From positions 434,001 through 498,000 of the forward strand of contig NZ_BMHP01000001.1 of the NCBI RefSeq assembly GCF_014641075.1: a stretch of 64,000 nt of DNA, in the 5' to 3' direction. This DNA is from Paenibacillus nasutitermitis. Its GTDB lineage: Bacteria > Bacillota > Bacilli > Paenibacillales > Paenibacillaceae. Position numbers and translations under genes: made by a program. The notes under the pieces are model-generated. The model made no database searches. It was not told the DNA's origin and saw nothing but the letters and a program-made list of their open reading frames with translations. Positions 17,803 through 26,369 of the stretch are shown here, piece by piece. The first letter of the stretch is position 1. Each line of letters begins with the position of its first letter.

Positions 17803-18915
17803 ATGAAAAAACGTATCAGCATAATGGTGATGGCAGCCACGCTGCTTTTCACCCAAATTTCGTTCGCAGCCCCTGCGGCAACAGCAGGCTTTAGCGATGT
17901 TCGCTCCAAAGATTGGTACTATGCATCGGTACAGAAACTAGTGGCGAATGGCATTCTGAACGGGTTTTCCGATGGAACGTTTAAACCCAACCAGTCCGTA
18001 ACACGCTCCGAGCTTGTGAAAATGATGGTTGTGGCACTTGATTTGTCGGTTGAAGAGCGCAAAGAAGGGGAGACCTGGTTCGCGCCTTATGTGAGCGCAG
18101 CCAAAACTGCGGGATTATACAATGTCAAGGATTTCACTTCCGGTTGGGAGAAGCCGATTACACGTCTGGAAACAGCACGAATAGCAGTCCGGGCGGTCGA
18201 TCCGGCCTTTAAAAATTCAGATGACAAACAGCTTATGTACGAGTCCACCAAACGCGGCATTATTAATGGCGTGGCCAACGGAGAATTAGGGAAAGCGGAG
18301 TCCTCTACCCGCGCCCAGGCCGCGGTTATTATTGACCGTGTGCTGCAGTTGGTGGATGGTAAGACGCTGTCAATGGATAAAAGAGCAGCATCCTATGCCG
18401 AGGTGGAGCTTAGAGGGACGAATATGGAAACTATGTGGGGCGGGAAAATGGATGCTTTGCCAAATAAACAAGATCTATCTAGCTCTGTAAGAGGAACATT
18501 TGAGCAGGTTTTAATCATCGACATGGACGATAAAAATAGCCCCTACAGAAATTGGGCTAATGGAGCGATAAAGGTAGACGGCACGGATTGGAAGGGAGAT
18601 TACTTGGTTGCATTTAAGATTACAATGGAAAATACAAAGATTATCCCTAAAACAGAACTCTATTTCAACTATTTAGTTGGCAATCCATTCTTTACCAGAA
18701 CGGTTATTCCAAAAGACTCGGGAATTATGACCCCAATAAGCAACGTTACGTCCTTGCATATGGATAAAATCAATAAAATATCTACTTGGTTTTTAGTCAC
18801 ACTTAGCAAAAATAAACTCACAGAAATCAAATCGCACAATGAGATGTTTTGGTACTTCCAATTGATCGGCAGCACATCTTACTTTACTTTATCAAAAGAC
18901 GGAAAAATATTATAA
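17803..18915 (+). CDS. SLH-domain surface protein
   Basis: This 370-residue secreted protein has a signal peptide (about 1-22, MKKRISIMVMAATLLFTQIS and so on, ending SFAAPA). Three SLH repeats follow: SLH1 about 29-75 (FSDVRSKDWYYASVQKL, GFSDGTFKPNQSVTRSELV), SLH2 about 90-135 and SLH3 about 145-190. SLH domains bind pyruvylated secondary cell-wall polymer and hold the protein at the surface. The remaining 170 residues are a unique domain, probably beta-rich, of unknown role. I chose ATG 17803, with AAGGAGAG eight bases upstream, over ATG 17782. From about 18,380 the base composition turns markedly AT-rich. The gene ends 16 bases before the next, suggesting one operon. Confidence 0.88.
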   Translation: MKKRISIMVMAATLLFTQISFAAPAATAGFSDVRSKDWYYASVQKLVANGILNGFSDGTFKPNQSVTRSELVKMMVVALDLSVEERKEGETWFAPYVSAAKTAGLYNVKDFTSGWEKPITRLETARIAVRAVDPAFKNSDDKQLMYESTKRGIINGVANGELGKAESSTRAQAAVIIDRVLQLVDGKTLSMDKRAASYAEVELRGTNMETMWGGKMDALPNKQDLSSSVRGTFEQVLIIDMDDKNSPYRNWANGAIKVDGTDWKGDYLVAFKITMENTKIIPKTELYFNYLVGNPFFTRTVIPKDSGIMTPISNVTSLHMDKINKISTWFLVTLSKNKLTEIKSHNEMFWYFQLIGSTSYFTLSKDGKIL

Positions 18916-18931
18916 TTAAGAGGGGAAAGAC

Positions 18932-21900
18932 ATGAAACGTCTTCATACAATAATATTACTGATTTCAATATGTCTTTCATTAATGCCTAGCGTTTCTTTT
19001 GCAGATAGTAATCCCTTAGAACCATTGATTATAAATTCATCAAATTTAGCAGGATATCAAAAATATTCACCAACCTATTTACGAGACATTTCAGTTACTG
19101 TCCCGCAGTTTACAGGCTATGAAGTTAAGTCGTATAAACTAACAAAAAATGGTATTCACAAAGGGCAGCTAGATCCATATGATCCAGCAACAAAAAAAAT
19201 AAGCATAGAAGGCTTGAATGGAGATGCAGTATTACTAACCGGTGAAGCACCGTCAAATATGTTCCACGCGATTTGGCGTACAAGTTCTGGAAATTCATGG
19301 AGAACTAGCCTGCCAGAGCTCGGCACATATCAGTTTACTGCAGACTCATCAACAATATCAGGAGGCGTATCTAATTATCCAGGACTTTTCCCTGTGAATG
19401 ATGACAGTGGAGTAAAAATTCCTGATCCACTTCGATACTCAGACGGATCGGCAGCATCTTGGTCTGATGGAATAACTGCTCCTTCAATATTTAAAACAGA
19501 ATTAAAAGAAGAAATCTCTAAATCATTAGTCGAACCAAGTTCTATTACTATTACCTCAGCCACCCCAAAACAACGGGGTATGGTTATCGATTATTACGGA
19601 AAGGGAAAAGACGGTTATGGATATTTAAAAGTACATAAACCTATGAATAGCACATACAACATCGAAGGAATTGACTATGATGCTGATAATAGCCTTGGTT
19701 ATCCGGTTCAAGGTAGAACCTACGTCTTAGAATCTCTAACAACCTGGTCTGCACAAACGTATGTACTTAATTTCGAGATTGAAGTTACCTATACAAGCTC
19801 TGACATAACGACATTAACTGATCTCATTGCCGATGAAATTATTCCGAGCGGCACAATTGAAGTCAATAAAACAACGACCTTTCGAGCCCAATTTCATAAT
19901 GTTGGACCGGCAATCAATACACCCTACAATCTAAAGGTCATGGATGAATTAGGGAACACTGTGTACTTAACATCACGGTCCACGACACCGCAAAATAGCG
20001 GAATCTTGGAAATCTCATTCACGTATACGTTTACTAATTCAAATACGAAAACCTTTCGTTTCATAGTAGACAGTGCAAATGCAATTACTGAAACGCGAAA
20101 AGACAACAATGAAGTATCCCGTTCATTCAAACCGGGTGACACGCCTCCACCGGACCCGGGCGACAAGAACTTTACTGGCGACTTTGATGTCCTTCCTGGA
20201 ACGATTTCTTACCGGGATTCATTCACCTTACATCCAAAAGATTTTCAATTACAGGGCTGCACCTACATATCCCATTCCTTTAAAATCCAGCGCGGCCTTA
20301 CCTGGATCGGACCCGATGTCGTGGGTCAAGCAAAAGACTCTACATACACGTACAACACCTATCCTTCGATTATCGGGGTAGGGACCCATCAAGTTTCAAT
20401 GAAAATCACAACCAGCTGCGGGGAGAAGTGGGTAGGGCCCAAGACGCTGACCGTTACGGGACCCGCACAGAATAATCCGCCACAGTTCCAAATCGCCTTT
20501 GTGGATCCCTCGCGGCCAACCGTTCCTGTTCATGAAGTGATTGAAGGAACTACGTTGAACCTGGTGGTCATCCAGGATCCATCTGTTCCTACACCAATGG
20601 ATCCGGACGGTGATTCGATTTATTTCGATGAATTTTTCTTCAGCTCCAGCGAGTCGCCGTGGATCAAATCTTTACCGGCCAAGTATACGGTTGTCCCCTG
20701 GGGCATGTATAACATCAAGATGGACACGAGCGGTATCCATCAGGTGAGCGCGCAGATTCATGATGTGTGGGGATTGTCAACACAAGCCTCGACCTACATA
20801 ACTGTCCGGCCGGAAAACCCGATCCCCGTTGCCCGATGTCCCGCCACGGTGATTGAGAATCATGTTGTACCTGCATCTGCCTTTGATGCAAGCGCAAGCT
20901 ATAGTCCCGTTCCGGGAAGATCGATTAACCACGGACGTGATGAATGGACGAATAAATTGACATCCTACACGAACGGCACCGATCACGATATTACCGTGCA
21001 GGTATCTCTGCATGTCTATGATACCAAGGGATTGAAATCTGTCTCACCCTCGACCTGCGAGATCATCGTCAAGCCGGATTTGCCGCCAATTGCGAAGCTC
21101 GATGTACCGCCGCTCGGTATCCGGAATGAACCGACCGTCATTCTCAATAAATCCTCCAGCCCGGATGGCGACCAAATTGTAAAAGCCGAGTACAAGTATA
21201 AGTACGATGCCAATAATAACGGCTTTGCCGATGATGCCTGGCAACCGATTACAGGACGGCTGGACAAGCTGACGATTAATCCGGACAAGGTCGGGAAGTA
21301 TCTCTTTTATGTGAAGGTGACCGAGGAGTTTGGCCAGTGGGGGGATACCTCCAAAACCGCCGAGGCGACGTTGACGTTGGATGTTGTCAACAATGCACCG
21401 GAGGTTTCCTTTGAAGTCGAAGGCAAGAATCCGCAGCCGGATCTGGATCCGTCCACGACCATTCGCCCGGAAGTGATGATGAACTGGCCGGTCTACATTA
21501 CGAACGATACGCAGGAAGTGTACAATAAAAACAATTTGTGGCAGCCATCGGGCGGCAGCCTGATCAGCGGGGAAGGCCGCAATTTCGGTAATCAGAGGTC
21601 TTATCCTTACATCGAATACAATTCGTTTACAACTTGGTACGACGCATTTGATTTGTCGGATAATGGATATGGAAATAACCGGCTTTCTCCTTGGCGAGCT
21701 GCAGAGAGTTTTAATCCAGCATTATCCGATTTGGTAATCGGAAAAGATAATATTCATGTGCTGTTTTATGAAACAAATAAAATCAGATCAAACAAAAAAA
21801 CCATTTATTTTGATGAATATAATTATCAAAACAATAAGATTGTTTCATCGACCATTTATGCCCTTGATCCATCAAAATTATCAGAGCAAGAAACTTACGG

Positions 21901-24900
21901 TACTGGTGGTAGTTTACTATACCGTTATAGAAACGGATCGCCATATACGTATTTCAAAACCTTTTCTCTACCCACTAATTGGGGGGGAGCAGTAGAATGG
22001 GAATTTGCCGATCGGTACATTTACGTTGCAAATGCGAGGACGATGACGGTTCTGGATGCCCGTACAGGAAATCAATTGGCGACCAAAAGTTTTGCCGATA
22101 TGGGACTAGATGTTGTGAATGACTACGGCAATTGGTATATCAGTCATGCAAATGGCAGTAAGTTGATGCTGCGAAGGGATAATTTCACCAAAACCGCGTC
22201 CTCAAGTACACAATGGAGAGAAATCAGTCCCGATTTGACCGTAAAGCAATTGAGGGATTGGTCCATACCATCACCACGCGCGAGTTTATCAGGCATGGAT
22301 ATGAAGTATACAGTAGCTCGGACATTATTTACTGATCCGGCCGGTGCCATTTACACCTATGAAGGGTATGACTCACAAGGATCCAATTTTCATCATTACC
22401 GGGATATGAACGTTACTAAGTACAACCCGGATATGACATTGGCCTGGAGAACTTATTTGACTGCAGCTTCAACAAGCGGCTATACCGGTCAGGATCTTAA
22501 CGGCGGGGGACCAAGTAATCAACGTTTTAACGGTCTTGCTATTAACCCCATTAAAAATGAGATTACGGTGAGCGATTACAATCAGGTATCCGTAAACGGC
22601 GAGACTGCCTATTCTATCATCAATACAAATTCCGGGACGATAAAAAGCCGGACATTATACAATGGAACTCAGGACTCTCCGTACCGGTATGGAGCAAATG
22701 GAGCTACTGTTTACACCTTGGATTGGGCTGGAAATTATGTCGCTGGCCAAAATAGATCAATGACTGCTGACGGATATCAAACCAACACATCCACAGGCAA
22801 ATCTAACACTTGTGGCAGTTCTCCAATCGAAGTATTTAATCCAAGTGGCACTCGTACATCCCAAGTGAATCTTTGTAACTGGGGAACCAACGGCGGCCAA
22901 TGGATTAGTGAGTATGTGGGAGATGGTGTTCTCGCTTACGTGCAGTTTGAGGCCAACCGAGGTTATGCTTTAGGCTTGGCGAAGGGAACTCCCACGACAA
23001 CGCCACTCGTCAAGAAAACCTTTACCAGCGGCCAATTTGTCTCCGATCTGTCGCTGAACGATGTCGAGATGAAGTTCAGCTTACGAATGGAGGATGTGGG
23101 CTATGACCGGGAGATGACGGGATTCTCGTTCCGGATGCAGGATACGCGCAACCGGTATGCCCTTGAAACGGATGGTCACATGTTCAATCTGATGAAATAT
23201 GTGAACGGCAGTGCAATCCTGCTCAAAGCCGGATCGTATCCGTTCGAATCGAACAAAAGTTATGCCGTGAAGATCAAAACGGTAGGAGACCAGATCGATG
23301 TGTTTCTCAACAATATTCCGCTGCTGACGGCCGCGGACGGTTCTTATGCGGAAGGGCGTTTCGGATATTTCAGCGATAAATCCTTCGTCACGTTCAGCGC
23401 CTTCACATACAAAGCCGTCCAGAACAAAATCGAATGGTCGGACAGCTATGCAATTTGGGATGAAGGCACGGCCACGGCGGACGTTATCTACAAGAATATC
23501 CTGTTTATGGATCCGGAAGGCGACCCCAAAGCCGGCTCCTACCGCTGGAATATTCAGCATACGCCGCGGTTCATCAATAACCAGGGCGTGTCGGCCAAAA
23601 ATGGCCAAACCTTCAATTCCGAACAGCTGACCTTTGACAAGGTAGGAGACTATATCGTTACGCTGCAAGCAAAGGATGATCCGAATCCAAGCTATCCGTA
23701 TCCGAATATGACCTTTGATGCTTACCGTAAAAACTCGAATGCATTTGGCAAAAAGGTCACGGTTCACCGCAGGCCGGTATCCCAGTTCACCGTTGTTCCG
23801 GGAGCTGGCGGCAAGCTGATCTGGACGGACAGCAGCTTTGATCCGGACCGGTACCTTAGTCCAACGAATTACTCGACAGAACCGTCTACCATCGATTACC
23901 GAGTGACCCGAGGCGTGATCGAGAAGAAGTTCTATTACCAGACGCCTTCCGGAAATATTGTGTTTGAAAAACTTGTCACCCCGCAGGAACGGGGTTATTA
24001 CGAAATCGGCATGGCAGTGAAGGATGAATACGGCGCATGGTCGGACTATACCGTTGTGTCCCTGGACATCTCAACGATACCAACGCCGAACACGCCGCCT
24101 GTTCCCGGCTTTACGACAAGCTATATGAACACCTATCGGAGCGTCCCGGTTGTCATTGATTCAACGGCCTATGACGCCGAAGATGGCGGTCGTGAGAATC
24201 TGCCGCATGAGTATTACATTCGCAATGTGACGACGGGTGATGGCGAATCGCTGCAAAGCACTTCACGAACATTCTGGACCAAAGTCTTCAATACACTGGG
24301 TACCTTTAATATCCGCCAGGTGGTCCAGGATTCTACGGGGGTAGAGGCGCAGTTCAACCGGCAGGTGAATATCGTGAACCGGCTGCCGGTAGCTCAAATA
24401 ACGGTCCCGGGAAGCACAGACCAGAATAATCCGACGAAACTGAAGGAATTCCGCCCAGCTTTTGACTGGTCGTATCAGGATGCAGACGGAGATGTTCAGA
24501 CCCGTTATCAGCTTCAGATTTTCAAGTACGGCGGGCTTCTGTACCGGGACACCGATATCAAGCCGGGCAATATAAGATCCTGGCGGCCAGCGGATGATCT
24601 GCCGGAGCATGTATATATGTATGTGAAAGTACGTGCATATGACGGTTATGATTGGGGCAATTGGAGCGATCCGAAATATTTCTATATCGAGACCAATCAG
24701 CCGCCGACGGCTAATTTTGACTGGACTCCCAAGCCGGTTTATGAGGGCGATACCGTTCAGATCCGCCATACGATTGACGATCCGGATCTGGATACGCTGC
24801 AGGTTTCCTATGTTGTCAAAGATCCGGATGGAGGATCCCAAACCTTCGCCTCGGTTCTGAACAGTCCTTATCCGCAATCCGGGCCGACCTTCCGAACAGT

Positions 24901-25396
24901 CAAGGTGGGGACTTACAAGGTGGAGCTCACGGTGCTGGATGGAAAAGCGCCGCCGGTGACAGTACACAAGGATATTCCGGTACTGCCGCTTGCAGTATAT
25001 GGGCAGGTACGTCACACAGATTTATGGGATCAGCGCCGCAAAGAATACAATACGAAACAAAGCGGCAGCGCGAACAGTCCGCGTGGGTATGAGGTCTTCT
25101 GGGCAGGAGAGAAGTTTGTGTTGAACGCTCAAACGACAGAGACTGGAACAGCAACACAGGCGGTTGCGGTTAAGGTGACAATGAATGGATTCATCTCACA
25201 GCTGGATGCCGCAGACTTGCGTAGAACAGGTTGGAGCGGGAGCTTGTGGGATGAGAGCTTCGAGAAGCTGGCGGACGGCCCGTTGACGTTTGCTTTTACA
25301 TCTACTTATAACAACGGCACTAAAAAAACCGCGAACGTCACGGTAACGATTGCCGGGAATGTTCAGCAGACGGTAGGTGTTCACCGGAGACAATAA
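18932..25396 (+). CDS. Very large secreted multidomain protein (CARDB, PKD-like, lamin/concanavalin-like)
   Basis: This 2154-residue protein begins with a signal peptide (1-25, ending SVSFADS). Recognisable parts: a CARDB-like adhesion domain (about 290-400, ending NNEVSRSFKPG), then a PPPDPGD linker; several immunoglobulin/PKD-like stretches (about 415-840 and 1640-2030, with ANFDWTPKPVYEGDTVQI); a propeller-like middle (about 900-1370, with YIYVANARTMTVLDARTGN); and a concanavalin-type domain (about 1375-1500, with SYAVKIKTVGDQIDVFLNN). There is no cell-wall anchor or SLH domain, so it may depend on the SLH protein before it. The first 1.2 kb and 21,690-21,990 are AT-rich compared with the rest, a sign of mosaic origin. 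Adhesion or binding of extracellular polymer is likely but not shown. Confidence 0.8.
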   Translation: MKRLHTIILLISICLSLMPSVSFADSNPLEPLIINSSNLAGYQKYSPTYLRDISVTVPQFTGYEVKSYKLTKNGIHKGQLDPYDPATKKISIEGLNGDAVLLTGEAPSNMFHAIWRTSSGNSWRTSLPELGTYQFTADSSTISGGVSNYPGLFPVNDDSGVKIPDPLRYSDGSAASWSDGITAPSIFKTELKEEISKSLVEPSSITITSATPKQRGMVIDYYGKGKDGYGYLKVHKPMNSTYNIEGIDYDADNSLGYPVQGRTYVLESLTTWSAQTYVLNFEIEVTYTSSDITTLTDLIADEIIPSGTIEVNKTTTFRAQFHNVGPAINTPYNLKVMDELGNTVYLTSRSTTPQNSGILEISFTYTFTNSNTKTFRFIVDSANAITETRKDNNEVSRSFKPGDTPPPDPGDKNFTGDFDVLPGTISYRDSFTLHPKDFQLQGCTYISHSFKIQRGLTWIGPDVVGQAKDSTYTYNTYPSIIGVGTHQVSMKITTSCGEKWVGPKTLTVTGPAQNNPPQFQIAFVDPSRPTVPVHEVIEGTTLNLVVIQDPSVPTPMDPDGDSIYFDEFFFSSSESPWIKSLPAKYTVVPWGMYNIKMDTSGIHQVSAQIHDVWGLSTQASTYITVRPENPIPVARCPATVIENHVVPASAFDASASYSPVPGRSINHGRDEWTNKLTSYTNGTDHDITVQVSLHVYDTKGLKSVSPSTCEIIVKPDLPPIAKLDVPPLGIRNEPTVILNKSSSPDGDQIVKAEYKYKYDANNNGFADDAWQPITGRLDKLTINPDKVGKYLFYVKVTEEFGQWGDTSKTAEATLTLDVVNNAPEVSFEVEGKNPQPDLDPSTTIRPEVMMNWPVYITNDTQEVYNKNNLWQPSGGSLISGEGRNFGNQRSYPYIEYNSFTTWYDAFDLSDNGYGNNRLSPWRAAESFNPALSDLVIGKDNIHVLFYETNKIRSNKKTIYFDEYNYQNNKIVSSTIYALDPSKLSEQETYGTGGSLLYRYRNGSPYTYFKTFSLPTNWGGAVEWEFADRYIYVANARTMTVLDARTGNQLATKSFADMGLDVVNDYGNWYISHANGSKLMLRRDNFTKTASSSTQWREISPDLTVKQLRDWSIPSPRASLSGMDMKYTVARTLFTDPAGAIYTYEGYDSQGSNFHHYRDMNVTKYNPDMTLAWRTYLTAASTSGYTGQDLNGGGPSNQRFNGLAINPIKNEITVSDYNQVSVNGETAYSIINTNSGTIKSRTLYNGTQDSPYRYGANGATVYTLDWAGNYVAGQNRSMTADGYQTNTSTGKSNTCGSSPIEVFNPSGTRTSQVNLCNWGTNGGQWISEYVGDGVLAYVQFEANRGYALGLAKGTPTTTPLVKKTFTSGQFVSDLSLNDVEMKFSLRMEDVGYDREMTGFSFRMQDTRNRYALETDGHMFNLMKYVNGSAILLKAGSYPFESNKSYAVKIKTVGDQIDVFLNNIPLLTAADGSYAEGRFGYFSDKSFVTFSAFTYKAVQNKIEWSDSYAIWDEGTATADVIYKNILFMDPEGDPKAGSYRWNIQHTPRFINNQGVSAKNGQTFNSEQLTFDKVGDYIVTLQAKDDPNPSYPYPNMTFDAYRKNSNAFGKKVTVHRRPVSQFTVVPGAGGKLIWTDSSFDPDRYLSPTNYSTEPSTIDYRVTRGVIEKKFYYQTPSGNIVFEKLVTPQERGYYEIGMAVKDEYGAWSDYTVVSLDISTIPTPNTPPVPGFTTSYMNTYRSVPVVIDSTAYDAEDGGRENLPHEYYIRNVTTGDGESLQSTSRTFWTKVFNTLGTFNIRQVVQDSTGVEAQFNRQVNIVNRLPVAQITVPGSTDQNNPTKLKEFRPAFDWSYQDADGDVQTRYQLQIFKYGGLLYRDTDIKPGNIRSWRPADDLPEHVYMYVKVRAYDGYDWGNWSDPKYFYIETNQPPTANFDWTPKPVYEGDTVQIRHTIDDPDLDTLQVSYVVKDPDGGSQTFASVLNSPYPQSGPTFRTVKVGTYKVELTVLDGKAPPVTVHKDIPVLPLAVYGQVRHTDLWDQRRKEYNTKQSGSANSPRGYEVFWAGEKFVLNAQTTETGTATQAVAVKVTMNGFISQLDAADLRRTGWSGSLWDESFEKLADGPLTFAFTSTYNNGTKKTANVTVTIAGNVQQTVGVHRRQ

Positions 25397-25457
25397 CCCG
25401 GAGGCAAATGCCGTTCCGGCATGCGTATGACTGCATCAAACCTGTAAACCAAACCGT

Positions 25458-25489
25458 ACCGCCGGGAATCCAAACCCGGCGGTTTTTTT
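25458..25489 (+). terminator. Terminator after the large secreted protein
   Basis: ACCGCCGGG pairs with CCCGGCGGT around an 8-base loop, followed by seven T. Confidence 0.9.
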
Positions 25490-25547
25490 AATGAGCGAAG
25501 GGGTTTATAATGAGCAGATAAGCTTCAGACGAGAAAGGAAGGATCTT

Positions 25548-26345
25548 ATGATCACCCATTTCAAAGAATTGCAGCTGAATACAGTCTCGATTCCCAGCGT
25601 AAAACAGTTTTATCATGAGCGCTTGCTGCTGCCGATTGTTCAGGAATCCGGGAGCCTGGTTGAATTTCAGGTGACGGAGCATTGTACGATCCTATTCATA
25701 GAAGCCTACGAGCCTATTGCTCCGGCGCATCTGGCATTTGAAGTGCCGTATTCGGAATTTGACCAGCTCGCCGCTTTCTTGAAGCAGCAAGGGGTCATGA
25801 TTGAGAAATGGCCGGACGGCAGGGAAGTGGTTGATTTTGATAAGGGACGGAATATATATTTTCGCGATGGGGACGGGAACTTGCTGGAACTGATCGCTCA
25901 TCCTTATATTAAAGAGGATGTTGTCGTCCCCAGTGGCTCTTTGCGTGTGCTGTATATGCGCGAGATCGGATTTCCCGTTGACGACGTGGGTGATTTTCGG
26001 ACTCGGCTGCAGGAGTTGATGAATATCAAACTGGATAAGGTCTTAGATGATTTTGCCTTTGCGATTGGCGGAACAGCTCATTTCGTACTGGCGTCGAAGC
26101 AGCGCAGATGGATCCCCATCGCCATGCTTGCGCTCCCACCCCGAATGCTTGTAACATTGGGAGTCCCGGATGCGGCAGTTCTTCGGGAAATCGACAGCCG
26201 TTTGAGGGAGAATGAACGAATTTCCGCTACGGCAAGCGAGCTGCACCTGATGATTAATGATTACCATCTGTGTCTGAAAGTGGACCCTGGTTTCGGCCAA
26301 GAGCTGCCGTCGCTGCTTCAGCTGCCGCTCGCGGATACGGATTAA
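25548..26345 (+). CDS. VOC/glyoxalase-superfamily protein
   Basis: This 265-residue protein has two halves, each with the beta-alpha-beta-beta-beta pattern of the vicinal oxygen chelate fold. The first, about 1-125, includes SIPSVKQFYHERLLLPIV and a metal-ligand-like stretch FRDGDGNLLELIAHP; the second, about 135-260, is more degenerate. A start at 25548 is supported by AAAGGAAGG six bases before; the reading upstream crosses the previous terminator. The reaction cannot be assigned: VOC members include glyoxalases, dioxygenases and resistance proteins. It ends 24 bases before the helicase gene and may be co-transcribed with it. Confidence 0.78.
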   Translation: MITHFKELQLNTVSIPSVKQFYHERLLLPIVQESGSLVEFQVTEHCTILFIEAYEPIAPAHLAFEVPYSEFDQLAAFLKQQGVMIEKWPDGREVVDFDKGRNIYFRDGDGNLLELIAHPYIKEDVVVPSGSLRVLYMREIGFPVDDVGDFRTRLQELMNIKLDKVLDDFAFAIGGTAHFVLASKQRRWIPIAMLALPPRMLVTLGVPDAAVLREIDSRLRENERISATASELHLMINDYHLCLKVDPGFGQELPSLLQLPLADTD

Positions 26346-26369
26346 CAAGAAACGATTGAGGGATTATTT

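Noticed and set aside
21981..21987. Run of seven G in the large secreted protein gene, possible phase-variation site
   Set aside because: A single short run in frame, with no variant evidence; chance is likely.
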